A DNA stretch of 64,000 nt from Helicobacter sp. MIT 11-5569 (GTDB lineage Bacteria; Campylobacterota; Campylobacteria; Campylobacterales; Helicobacteraceae). Where the stretch lies: the NCBI RefSeq assembly GCF_000765695.2, contig NZ_JRPB02000002.1, forward strand, positions 124,001-188,000. The letters are read 5' to 3'. Below the pieces are notes generated by a model. It worked only from the letters and a program-made list of their open reading frames with translations, was not told the DNA's origin and searched no databases. A program made the translations under genes and the position numbers. Of the stretch, positions 35,577 to 44,958 are shown piece by piece (position 1 is the stretch's first letter; each line of letters opens with the position of its first letter).

Positions 35577-36626
35577 TTAGCTTATAAGGGATTGAATCTC
35601 GCTAATTACTAGGTTTGGTGTGAGGTCGTGCATACATTTGTGGTAGTCTTTAGAGTTTTGAGGAAAGGGACAAGTGCGTTGCATACATGGCATACAAGGA
35701 AGTTTTTTTCCTAAAGTTTCAAGTGAAATTATGTGCGCATTGCTAGAGCAAAATGGTGCTGTTTCTTGCGCATTTGTGGGACCAAAAAGTGCAAGAGTTG
35801 GAATCTTTAATGCTGTTGCAATATGCATAGGACCACTATCGTTTGTTAAAAGAAAGTTGAGTTTGGAAAAGTAAGCAATTAAGTTTGGAATATCCGTTTT
35901 GCCGCTTAGATTAATGATAGATTGGCTATGTTGTAGCTCTTGTGGTAGAAGTTCTAAGATAGTAGCATTAATAGGATTCTCGCTTTCTACACCAAATAAA
36001 AGAATCTTATAATTTTGTGCAATTAAATATTCTATGCACTTAGCAAAATAAGCTTCTTCCCAACGTTTTGCAGCCCCAAATGCTGCTCCTGCGTTAATCC
36101 CTGCAATTTTGGAATTTGCAAAAGTGTGTGGCAGAGATATTTGCGCAAATGGGGGTTTGAGATAAAGTTTTTTTGGGATTTCTATAAGGTTGGAATCTTG
36201 ATTGCAATGTTTTATTGCTGTGGTAATGAGCAAGGCAAAGCGCATTGCTTCATGGATTTGTTTTGGTTTTTTGGGGTGGTGGTGGAGTAAAAAGCTACGC
36301 ATTTCTGTGGAGAATCCTACGCGCAATTTTGCACCATTAAAGAATAAAAACAATGCAGATAAAAAGTTATTTTGGAGAGTGATTCCAAGTGTGCAAGGTG
36401 GAATCTTTTTTGCAAGTTTGTATAAATTTAAGATTCTAAATCTGCCTTTTTTGCTCGTATCTTCAAAAGTAGAAACATTAGGATAATGCGTGAAAAGTGC
36501 GACACTCGCAGAACTCCCTACGAGATAAAAATGCGCGTCTTTAAAATTAGCAAATAAAATTTCAAGCGCATAGGTTGCCATAACAGCATCACCTAGCCAA
36601 TTTGGGATTCTAATTAAAATCTTCAT
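35577..36626 (-). CDS. waaF: ADP-heptose:LPS heptosyltransferase II
   Basis: GT9-family glycosyltransferase of 349 residues that adds the second heptose to the LPS inner core at the inner face of the membrane. The start is IRIPNWLGDAVMATYALE. The C-terminal donor-binding part shows LTNDSGPMHIATALKIPTLALFGPT, the heptosyltransferase signature, and a cysteine-rich CMPCMQRTCPF near the end. It overlaps aroK by 4 bases. Confidence 0.94.
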   Translation of the reverse strand: MKILIRIPNWLGDAVMATYALEILFANFKDAHFYLVGSSASVALFTHYPNVSTFEDTSKKGRFRILNLYKLAKKIPPCTLGITLQNNFLSALFLFFNGAKLRVGFSTEMRSFLLHHHPKKPKQIHEAMRFALLITTAIKHCNQDSNLIEIPKKLYLKPPFAQISLPHTFANSKIAGINAGAAFGAAKRWEEAYFAKCIEYLIAQNYKILLFGVESENPINATILELLPQELQHSQSIINLSGKTDIPNLIAYFSKLNFLLTNDSGPMHIATALKIPTLALFGPTNAQETAPFCSSNAHIISLETLGKKLPCMPCMQRTCPFPQNSKDYHKCMHDLTPNLVISEIQSLIS

Positions 36627-37120
36627 AAAAGACTTAAAATTTCTTGTGTGATATTTTGGACACTTTGATTTGCGTTAATGCAGTGGTGTGCGGAATCTTG
36701 ATAGATTTTTAAACGTTGATTAAAAAGCTTAAACGCGGAATCTTTGTCTTGAAAAAGCGGACGTTGTGCAATTTCTTCTGCACTTAGGCGTTGTAAAATT
36801 GTTTCAAATTCCAAATGCAGATAAAAAACCTTTCCCATTGCTTTAACATTGCAAAACATAGGCATACCACCCCCAGTAGCAATAATAGTATGCTGAAAAT
36901 TTTGCGCGACAAAGGTGCAAAATTGCATTTCTAGTTCTCTAAAATAGGATTCCCCTTTTTGTGCAAATATTTCTGTAATGCTTAGGTTTTCATTATATGC
37001 AATACATAAATCACTATCTAAAGCAAGCGCGCCACTTGCTTGATGAAGAGTCCTTGCAATCGTGCTTTTACCGCTTCCCATAAAACCTATTAAAACGCAA
37101 TTAGTAGAGTTCAATCGCAT
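36623..37120 (-). CDS. aroK: shikimate kinase
   Basis: Phosphorylates shikimate at O3 in the chorismate pathway. It has 165 residues. Walker A is GFMGSGKSTIAR (about 12-23), the substrate-binding D-x-D region is LDSDLCIA with RELE further on, and GGGMP marks the shikimate-binding loop. The start overlaps the end of the AMIN-domain gene by 20 bases, which implies coupled translation. Confidence 0.95.
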   Translation of the reverse strand: MRLNSTNCVLIGFMGSGKSTIARTLHQASGALALDSDLCIAYNENLSITEIFAQKGESYFRELEMQFCTFVAQNFQHTIIATGGGMPMFCNVKAMGKVFYLHLEFETILQRLSAEEIAQRPLFQDKDSAFKLFNQRLKIYQDSAHHCINANQSVQNITQEILSLL

Positions 37121-37925
37121 AGTTTCCTATTTTTGTGTCTTTTGTAAGATTGTATTTGTATTGCCCATCTAAATCTAGCGTAATGCGATAAAAATCCAAA
37201 TGTGTATCTAAGCTAACTTGTGGGATAGTTGGAATCTTAGGCGCAAAAGAAGCCTTAAGAGGTTTTTTGTTTGGAGCTTTGAAATCCAAAATCAATCGTG
37301 TTGGTGAAGCAAGTGTGAAATCTCTAATCAGTGCTAAATGCGTCTTTAATGTGATGCTATTTTTTGTGATGTCAAAATTAAAATACTCCTCCAAAGAAAA
37401 GCTTTCGTTATTTGGAATGCTTGGTGTTTTTGGTTGCACTTCTTGGCTTAGAATGAGTGGAAAATGCCAATCAATATCCCCTTCTAATTCTTTTTCTAAT
37501 GTCGTGATAGAACCATTTAAATTTTGATATTCTAAAGTGATTTTCTTAATTTTTCTAGCGGTGGAAGGCAAAATAAGTTCAGTTTTGGTAAATAAATCAA
37601 GTTGAGGTGTATTTGTGATTTGCCCGCTATCTTTTGGTGTGATAATAGGTGTAAAAGGGTCGCGCACTTTTTTAGTTATGTTATTTTCTTGCGTGTTGAT
37701 GAGTTCTTGCGTAGCCATATTTTCCATAATGCCTGTTGGTTCTATGGAACTTGCAGATGGGTTGAGTTGCTCTTGATTTTGTGGGGTTTGTGTGGAATCT
37801 TGAGCGGGTTTATTTGCGTCTATGCTTAAAGTTGGAATCTCTGGCAAAGTGCTTTGTGGTTGCGTATTTTCTTCTGCATTAAGTAGCGTTAAGAAAAGTG
37901 TTAAAATAAGGGCTAAAAATTTCAT
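37101..37925 (-). CDS. AMIN-domain-containing periplasmic protein
   Basis: Product of 274 residues with an N-terminal signal peptide (about 1-17, LTLLNA). A Pro/Gln/Thr-rich linker (about 18-110) is followed by a beta-rich C-terminal half with TSPTRLILDFKAPNK-type strands and FYRITLDLDGQYKYNL, as in AMIN domains that localise proteins to septal peptidoglycan. No amidase domain follows. The same gene lies between aroK and the eno cluster in Helicobacter. It overlaps aroK and the FtsB-like gene. Confidence 0.78.
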   Translation of the reverse strand: MKFLALILTLFLTLLNAEENTQPQSTLPEIPTLSIDANKPAQDSTQTPQNQEQLNPSASSIEPTGIMENMATQELINTQENNITKKVRDPFTPIITPKDSGQITNTPQLDLFTKTELILPSTARKIKKITLEYQNLNGSITTLEKELEGDIDWHFPLILSQEVQPKTPSIPNNESFSLEEYFNFDITKNSITLKTHLALIRDFTLASPTRLILDFKAPNKKPLKASFAPKIPTIPQVSLDTHLDFYRITLDLDGQYKYNLTKDTKIGNYAIELY

Positions 37926-38166
37926 TTTGGTTCCAATCCTTTCAATTCAAAAAGTTCTTTTTGTAAGGCTGCATTTTCGTGCATTAGGCGATTTACTTCT
38001 TGACGCATTTGCATTTCCTTTTGGTTGATTTTCAAAAGAACGCTAAAGGAATTGTTGCCAAAAAGTAGATTCCCAATATACACACCTACAATACAAATCA
38101 ACAAAATAAAGCTAAAAATGGGTAGAAGCTTGTAGAATCCTCCCCTTTTAAACTCTAGCGATTCCA

Positions 38167-38167
<1 letters not shown>
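37922..38167 (-). CDS. FtsB/DivIC-like septum-formation protein
   Basis: Product of 81 residues: a short cytosolic N-terminus, one transmembrane helix (about 14-35) and a C-terminal coiled coil (KINQKEMQMRQEVNRLMHEN). This is the layout of FtsB/FtsL/DivIC, small bitopic members of the divisome. Sequence identity in the family is low, so the call rests on topology and on position directly after eno, where ftsB lies in many proteobacteria. Its ATG overlaps the eno stop. Confidence 0.75.
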
Positions 38168-39444
<1,277 letters not shown>

Positions 39445-39454
39445 TTATCCTTAT

Positions 39455-40483
39455 TTATTCTTCTGTATCATCGTTTGATAAATCATCAGTGATAGAAATA
39501 GAAGCTTTAATTTTTTCTTCAATTTCTTGTGCGATTTCTGGGTTTTCTTTTAAAAATACTTTCGCATTTTCTTTACCTTGCCCAAGTTTTTTATCTCCAT
39601 AGCTTAACCAAGCACCGCTTTTATCAACAATATCAAGTTTGACACCATAATCAATTAATTCGCCTTCTTTGCTAATTCCTTCACCAAACATAATATCAAA
39701 TTCCGCTCCCCTAAAAGGTGGTGCGACTTTATTTTTGACAACTTTAGCTTTGACGCGATTCCCGATATTTTGCTCACCTTGTTTGAGTGATGCGATTCTG
39801 CGCACATCAATCCTAACACTTGCATAGAATTTGAGTGCATTTCCTCCTGTTGTTGTTTCTGGGCTTCCATAACCCATTACTCCAATTTTCATACGAATTT
39901 GATTGATGAAAATCACGGTGGTATTCATTTTGTGGATTACACCGGTTACTTTGCGGAGAGCTTGGCTCATTAAGCGTGCTTGAAGTCCGACATGTTGGTC
40001 ACCCATATCGCCATCAATCTCACTTTTTGGTGTCAGTGCTGCTACGGAATCAATCACGATTAAATCTACACCACCGCTTCTTGTAAGTGTTTCTAAAATT
40101 TCTAATGCTTGTTCTCCAAAATCTGGTTGGGAAACAAGTAAATTTTCTACATCTACACCTAGTCGTTTGGCATAAGTAACATCTAGTGCGTGTTCAGCGT
40201 CAATAAATGCACAAATTCCACCAGCTCTTTGGCATTCTGCTACAACTTGAAGTGCTAATGTTGTTTTTCCGGAGCTTTCTGGTCCATATATCTCAACAAT
40301 TCTTCCTTTTGGGATTCCACCAATTCCTAATGCAATATCTAATCCTAAAGAACCCGTGCTAATCGCATCAATCTTTTCGACTGGCTTATCACCAAGTCTA
40401 ATTAACGCGCCTTTGCCAAAGGCTTTATCAATTTGCTTAATCGCGAGTTCAATTGCTTTTTGCTTATTTTCATCTAAAGCCAT
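39455..40483 (-). CDS. recA: recombinase RecA
   Basis: Strand-exchange ATPase of 342 residues for homologous recombination and natural transformation. Walker A is GPESSGKTT (about 68-76), the L2 loop region shows [27 protein letters not shown], and the C-terminal tail is acidic ([10 protein letters not shown]). A weak TAGAAT box precedes it. I see no LexA-type operator, in keeping with the absence of a classical SOS system in Helicobacter. Confidence 0.97.
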   Translation of the reverse strand: MALDENKQKAIELAIKQIDKAFGKGALIRLGDKPVEKIDAISTGSLGLDIALGIGGIPKGRIVEIYGPESSGKTTLALQVVAECQRAGGICAFIDAEHALDVTYAKRLGVDVENLLVSQPDFGEQALEILETLTRSGGVDLIVIDSVAALTPKSEIDGDMGDQHVGLQARLMSQALRKVTGVIHKMNTTVIFINQIRMKIGVMGYGSPETTTGGNALKFYASVRIDVRRIASLKQGEQNIGNRVKAKVVKNKVAPPFRGAEFDIMFGEGISKEGELIDYGVKLDIVDKSGAWLSYGDKKLGQGKENAKVFLKENPEIAQEIEEKIKASISITDDLSNDDTEE

Positions 40484-40509
40484 TTTTTCTCCTAAAGAAT
40501 AAAAATTTT

Positions 40510-40515
40510 ATTCTA
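40510..40515 (-). promoter_or_regulatory. candidate -10 box for recA-eno operon
   Basis: TAGAAT on the minus strand, 27 bases before the recA ATG, in an AT-rich stretch followed by the TAGGAGA ribosome site. It differs from consensus at one position, and no -35 stands out. Confidence 0.35.
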
Positions 40516-40610
40516 GCTAAATAAGATTAAAAAAACGCAATAATGTGGAATTTTTACAAAACAAATCAATAAAGATTCTATATCTCACATAAAGCTTAAT
40601 AAATTTTAGC

Positions 40611-40616
40611 TATAAT
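40611..40616 (+). promoter_or_regulatory. candidate -10 box for the CheX-like/fliN operon
   Basis: TATAAT 31 bases before the ATG at 40647, preceded by periodic T-rich sequence. It is divergent from recA. A plain vegetative box rather than sigma-54 or sigma-28, which would fit early or constitutive expression of switch components. Confidence 0.5.
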
Positions 40617-40646
40617 GCAAAATTTTACAAAAGAAGGGGTAATAAA

Positions 40647-41060
40647 ATGGATTTGATTATCGAAAAAGCTTTTGTACAAGTTTTGCAAGATACAGTAGGC
40701 GCGACACCTTTGCGCGTTGAAGGTAAGCTTTTAAAAGGGTATCTTTCAAATATTGATATTACATTTGAAAACGGCACACATAATACTATTACATTTGTAA
40801 CATCTAAGGAATTTTTGGAATCTTTAGGGTTTGGTTTATTTGGAGAGAATGTGTCTGATGATTTGGAACTTCGTGATTTATCACAGGAATTAGCAAATTT
40901 AACGATTGGTTTAGCAAAAGTATTGGCTGTGAAAGAAAATGTGAAATTTAATATTACAACACCGCGCGTTTTTGGTTTTGGTGAATTTCAAGATGCACAA
41001 TATAGCTGCTTAAATTTTGCATTAGAGGGCGCGCCTTGCTCGTTGTTTATGCGCTTATAA
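40647..41060 (+). CDS. CheX/CheC-like protein, possible CheY-P phosphatase
   Basis: Product of 137 residues. The CheC/CheX/FliY phosphatase motif [D/S]-x3-E-x2-N is seen once: Asp77, Glu81 and Asn84 in DLSQELANLTIG, and Pro106 lies 22 residues on, close to the family spacing. The order of strands around it fits the CheX fold. It lies 9 bases before fliN, so it is made together with a switch-complex protein. Whether it dephosphorylates CheY or has become a structural flagellar part cannot be told. The RBS is AAGGGG-type. Confidence 0.75.
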   Translation: MDLIIEKAFVQVLQDTVGATPLRVEGKLLKGYLSNIDITFENGTHNTITFVTSKEFLESLGFGLFGENVSDDLELRDLSQELANLTIGLAKVLAVKENVKFNITTPRVFGFGEFQDAQYSCLNFALEGAPCSLFMRL

Positions 41061-41069
41061 AGGAAAAAT

Positions 41070-41429
41070 ATGCCAGCAGATGAATTTACGCTTGCTAAAA
41101 TACAAGCACCCAAACAAGAGGATTTAGCACGTTACTTAGAAGGGATTATTAATAACTATGGCGGGCTTTTAGATATGGAAGTTGTATTCCGTTCTGAGCT
41201 AGGTGCTGCAAAAATTCCTCTTTCTGAAATTTTGCAGTTTGAAAAAGGTTCTATTATTGATTTACAAAAGCCAGCAGGCGAGAGTGTAGAGATTTTTATT
41301 AATGGGCGGATTATCGGCAAGGGCGAAGTTATGGTGTATGAAAAAAACCTTGCAATCCGTGTGAATGAAATTTTAGATTCTAATGCGATTATTTATTACC
41401 TTACAAGAGAGAGTATTAGCACAGTATGA
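41070..41429 (+). CDS. fliN: flagellar motor switch protein FliN
   Basis: C-ring subunit of 119 residues. The SpoA/FliN domain (about 45-115) shows MEVVFRSELGAAKIPLSEIL, then FEKGSIIDLQKPAGESVEIFINGRIIGKGEVMV. Its N-terminal extension is short. It controls rotation direction and supports flagellar export. It overlaps fliO by 4 bases. Confidence 0.94.
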   Translation: MPADEFTLAKIQAPKQEDLARYLEGIINNYGGLLDMEVVFRSELGAAKIPLSEILQFEKGSIIDLQKPAGESVEIFINGRIIGKGEVMVYEKNLAIRVNEILDSNAIIYYLTRESISTV

Positions 41430-41917
41430 AGATTTTTTTGTATCTTTTGTTAATCTTTTGTGGAATCTTTGCATTTGCAAATAATGCGACATTGCTACAA
41501 GATTCTTTATTATTGCCACCTTTAGAGGAATCGCAAAAAATGTTCCCCTTTGAAACAGGAAAATCTCCGCTTGAAGGAATCAATGGAGTTCAATATTTTG
41601 GCGTCATTTTAGTTTTATTAGGGTTGCTTGTTTTTTTATGGTTTGTGAAAAATCGCCTAAATACTCCAAGATTAAAAGACGGCGCAAATCCTTTGAGATT
41701 CTTTAACAAAGAAACTTTAGAAAAATCCGAAGATAGTGTAGAAGTGCAGTCTGTAACAACACTTAATGTGCAAAGTAAATTGATTGTTTTTGAAGCGTAT
41801 AACAAACGCTATTTAGTCATTTTAAATTCTAATGATACGACTTTGATTGATTCTTATGAAATTAAAAGTGCATTTAAGGATATGCTAGAGCAAGATAACC
41901 CTAACAATGCGAAATAA
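41426..41917 (+). CDS. fliO: FliO-like flagellar export assembly protein
   Basis: Product of 163 residues: an N-terminal signal-like segment (about 1-18, FAFANN), a periplasmic stretch, one transmembrane helix (about 58-76, GVILVLLGLLVFLWFV) and a cytosolic SpoA-like tail (TTLNVQSKLIVFEAYNKRYLVIL). FliO assists assembly of FliP into the export gate. The family is poorly conserved; the call rests on topology, the tail, and the position directly after fliN, as in Helicobacter. Confidence 0.8.
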   Translation: MKIFLYLLLIFCGIFAFANNATLLQDSLLLPPLEESQKMFPFETGKSPLEGINGVQYFGVILVLLGLLVFLWFVKNRLNTPRLKDGANPLRFFNKETLEKSEDSVEVQSVTTLNVQSKLIVFEAYNKRYLVILNSNDTTLIDSYEIKSAFKDMLEQDNPNNAK

Positions 41918-42821
41918 TTTAGTTGCCCTTTTTCTTTCTTTACTGATACATTTTATTCTTTTTTTGCTTGTTTTTTTGCGTTTTGAAGAAAAACTTGAAA
42001 ATATTTATAATCCTCCTCCAATGGGAAGCGAAAGCGGAGAGCGCGTGAGTTTGAAGCATTTTAGATTCCATGAAGGGAGAATGTCTCAAAATGCAGAAGC
42101 ACAATCCCAAAAAGATTCTAAAGAAAGTGTAGAATCTCTAGCAAGCATAGAATCTAAAAGGCAAAAAGAACAAAAAAGGCAAGACGCGCAAAAAGAGATT
42201 CCACAGCCTAAAACACAAGAAGTCGCTAAGCAAGAGCAACAAAATAAGCCACAACAGCAAGATAAACCGCGCATTACCCAAAAAGCAGAATCCAAAATGG
42301 AATCTAAAAATATCCCCAAACCCGCTAAAGAAGCTACAAAAGTAATACAAGCTCAAAAACAAAGCCAAGATTCTAAAGCGTCTAAAGCAAGCAAAGCTTC
42401 AAAGGCTTCCAAAGCAAGTTTAAGCGCGTTAGAAAAAAATCTTTCATCGCCTTCAATTTATGATTTTGGAGTGAGTGAGCAAACACAGCAGATTAAGGAT
42501 TTATATGGAATCGAGTTTGGTTCTCTTAGCCCAAGTGCGCAAAAGTTTATTAGAAGCAATTTAGATAAAATTGGAAAAATTACACAAAGGTATTTAAAAT
42601 ATCCTGCAATCTCCGGGAGAATCGGGCAAGAGGGGGATAATGTTTTGGAATTTTATTTGCACCCAAATGGCGATATTACAGATTTAAAACTCTTGCATTC
42701 AAGCGGTTATACGCTACTTGATGATAATTCTTTGCATACTGTTAGAATCGCATACAAAGATTATCCTTATCCAAGCGAGAAAACTAAAATCCGTATTCGT
42801 GTGATGTATAGGATTTATTAG
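41907..42821 (+). CDS. TonB-like energy transducer with Lys/Gln/Ser-rich linker
   Basis: Product of 304 residues. One N-terminal membrane anchor (about 7-24) is followed by a long low-complexity periplasmic linker (about 60-175) rich in Lys, Gln and Ser that includes five tandem Ser-Lys-Ala units. The C-terminal TonB domain is about 225-304: YLKYPAISGRIGQEGDNVLEF, then LHPNGDITDLKLLHSSGY. It would couple proton-motive force to outer-membrane transport. No exbB/exbD is adjacent. It overlaps fliO by 11 bases. Confidence 0.85.
   Translation: MRNNLVALFLSLLIHFILFLLVFLRFEEKLENIYNPPPMGSESGERVSLKHFRFHEGRMSQNAEAQSQKDSKESVESLASIESKRQKEQKRQDAQKEIPQPKTQEVAKQEQQNKPQQQDKPRITQKAESKMESKNIPKPAKEATKVIQAQKQSQDSKASKASKASKASKASLSALEKNLSSPSIYDFGVSEQTQQIKDLYGIEFGSLSPSAQKFIRSNLDKIGKITQRYLKYPAISGRIGQEGDNVLEFYLHPNGDITDLKLLHSSGYTLLDDNSLHTVRIAYKDYPYPSEKTKIRIRVMYRIY
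42372..42416 (+). repeat. five imperfect 9-base units encoding Ser-Lys-Ala in the TonB-like linker
   Basis: Five consecutive units with the pattern TCN/AGC-AAA-GCN encode (Ser-Lys-Ala)5. The third positions differ between units, so the peptide repeat is maintained although the DNA has diverged. It is a linker repeat of the kind that varies in length between strains. Confidence 0.75.
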
Positions 42822-42848
42822 ATATAATTTGTGTTTTAAAGGTAAGAT

Positions 42849-44957
42849 ATGCAAGATTTTTTAAAGGATTTAAATCCTAGTCAATATGAAGCAGCAACGA
42901 CTATTGAAGGCGCACTTTTAATCTTAGCAGGAGCTGGAAGCGGTAAAACAAAGACGATTACTGCGCGCCTTGCCTATTTAATTGACACAGTTGGGATTCC
43001 ACCTAGCAATACTCTAACACTTACCTTTACCAACAAAGCCGCAAGCGAAATGCAAAAACGCGCTTTGGGAATGATTAAAAGCACGACAATGCACCCACCA
43101 TTGCTTTGCACTTTTCATAAGTTTGGATTATTGTTTTTGAAATTTTATATCACACATTTAGGGCGCAAAGCAAATTTTATTTTAGCAGATAGCGATGATA
43201 CTAAGCGGATTGTTAAAGAGTTAAATGGAGATTTAGCTCCCCTTGCATTAGTGCTTAGCGAAATTTCGCGTTATAAAAATTCTCAAATCTCTCCAAATGA
43301 CGCGCTAAAAAATGCACATAATGATACGTATAAACATATTGCCAAAGTTTATGGACGCTATACGGAGTTTTTGTTGCAAAAAAATATGGTAGATTTTGAT
43401 GATTTGCTGTTGTTGCCTTTAGAGATTATGCAGCAAAATCCAGAAATCGCAAAAGAAGTGAGCCAAAAATACCAATACATAATGGTTGATGAATACCAAG
43501 ATACAAACCCTTTGCAATATTTGCTGCTAAAATGCCTATGTTTGACACATCAAAATCTTTGTGTTGTGGGTGATGATGACCAAAGCATTTATAGTTGGCG
43601 TGGGGCAAATATCCAAAATATTTTGCAATTTAGCGAGCATTTTAAGGGTGCAAAAATTATCAAACTCCAAGAAAACTATCGCTCCACACATACAATTTTA
43701 GAAGCAGCAAATAAACTCATCGCGCACAATAAAGAGCGTTTGGGTAAAGAGCTAAAAAGCACATTAAGCAAAGGCAAAAAGATAGAGATTTTGCATGCAA
43801 GTGATGAGCAAGAAGAAGTGCAAAAGATTGTTAAAAACATTCAAAAGCTTTTAGATTCTGGAGTAAGCCCTAAAGATATTGCGATTTTATTTCGCTTAAA
43901 CGCACTTTCGCGCTCCCTTGAAGAAGGGTTTAATCGCGCTGGGATTCCCTATATTTTAGTGGGGGCGATTCGTTTTTATGAAAGAAGTGAAATTAAAGAT
44001 GTGCTAAGTTATTTTCGCTTGCTTATAAATCTTGACGATGATTTCTCGCTTATGCGCATTATTAACAAGCCAAAACGTGGAATTGGAAAAACAACGCTTG
44101 ATAAAATTGCACAACTTGCACAAAAGCACGAAACAAGCATTTATAGTCTTTTTGTCGAAGATTCTGCGCAAGGGGAGTTAAGCGGAATCCTAAAGGGAGC
44201 AATTAGCAAAAAAGCCTATGATAGCATTAAAGAGTTTTTCTCCATCATACTAAGTTTGCAAGAAGATTTAAAACAATCAAGTTTGCATTTTATTGACGCA
44301 TTTGAGCAAAAAATCGGGCTTTGTGAAGCATTTAATCAAAGCAATGAAGCAATAGATAGAGTGAGTAATATTGAGGAATTTTATGGAGTGTATAAAGAGT
44401 TTATCAAGCAAAATCCCTTAATGGAATTAGAAGATTTTTTAAATGAGCTTGCTTTAAGAAGCGACCAAGAAGATGTAGAAATGCGCAAAGAGAGTAAGGG
44501 GGTGGAAGGCGTTTCTTGTATGAGTGTGCATTCTAGCAAGGGGTTAGAGTTTGATTATCTCTTTATTATCGGGCTTGAAGAGGGTTTTTTTCCACTTGTA
44601 AGAGAAGATAGCAATATTGAAGAAGAGCGAAGACTCGGATATGTCGCTTTTACACGCGCTAAAAAAGAGTTATTTTTAAGTTATGTTGATTCTAGGTTTT
44701 ATCGCGGAAATCGTGCAAGCTTGCTTCCTTCACGCTTTTTAGGTGAAAGTGGTGTGAGTGAGTTTAGGCGTTTTAAAGAAAAAGCAAAAGAAGAATCAAG
44801 CGCAGATTCCTTTAAAAGAGGGGATTGTGTTATGCATAAAATTTTTGGCGCAGGCAGAATCTTAGAAGTTAGCAAAAGCGGAAAGGAGCTTAAACTAAAA
44901 ATTAATTTTGGAGGATTAGTGCGCGAGATTCTAAGCGGATATGTTACCAAAGTGTAA
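42849..44957 (+). CDS. UvrD/Rep/PcrA-family superfamily I DNA helicase
   Basis: Product of 702 residues. Walker A is AGAGSGKTKT (about 28-37), motif II is MVDEYQDTNP, motif III is VVGDDDQSIYSWRGA, and motif VI is LGYVAFTRAKKELFLSYV. The C-terminal part has the Tudor-like end RGDCVMHKIFGAGRILEV seen in UvrD and PcrA, which points to that branch over Rep. Likely roles are nucleotide-excision repair, mismatch-independent unwinding or replication restart. It is a single gene after the TonB-like gene, convergent with the ATPase gene one base away. Confidence 0.9.
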   Translation: MQDFLKDLNPSQYEAATTIEGALLILAGAGSGKTKTITARLAYLIDTVGIPPSNTLTLTFTNKAASEMQKRALGMIKSTTMHPPLLCTFHKFGLLFLKFYITHLGRKANFILADSDDTKRIVKELNGDLAPLALVLSEISRYKNSQISPNDALKNAHNDTYKHIAKVYGRYTEFLLQKNMVDFDDLLLLPLEIMQQNPEIAKEVSQKYQYIMVDEYQDTNPLQYLLLKCLCLTHQNLCVVGDDDQSIYSWRGANIQNILQFSEHFKGAKIIKLQENYRSTHTILEAANKLIAHNKERLGKELKSTLSKGKKIEILHASDEQEEVQKIVKNIQKLLDSGVSPKDIAILFRLNALSRSLEEGFNRAGIPYILVGAIRFYERSEIKDVLSYFRLLINLDDDFSLMRIINKPKRGIGKTTLDKIAQLAQKHETSIYSLFVEDSAQGELSGILKGAISKKAYDSIKEFFSIILSLQEDLKQSSLHFIDAFEQKIGLCEAFNQSNEAIDRVSNIEEFYGVYKEFIKQNPLMELEDFLNELALRSDQEDVEMRKESKGVEGVSCMSVHSSKGLEFDYLFIIGLEEGFFPLVREDSNIEEERRLGYVAFTRAKKELFLSYVDSRFYRGNRASLLPSRFLGESGVSEFRRFKEKAKEESSADSFKRGDCVMHKIFGAGRILEVSKSGKELKLKINFGGLVREILSGYVTKV

Positions 44958-44958
44958 T

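Noticed and set aside
42372-42416. Tandem 9-base units considered as a CRISPR or minisatellite
   Set aside because: Units are short, contiguous and in frame within the TonB-like linker; there are no spacers.
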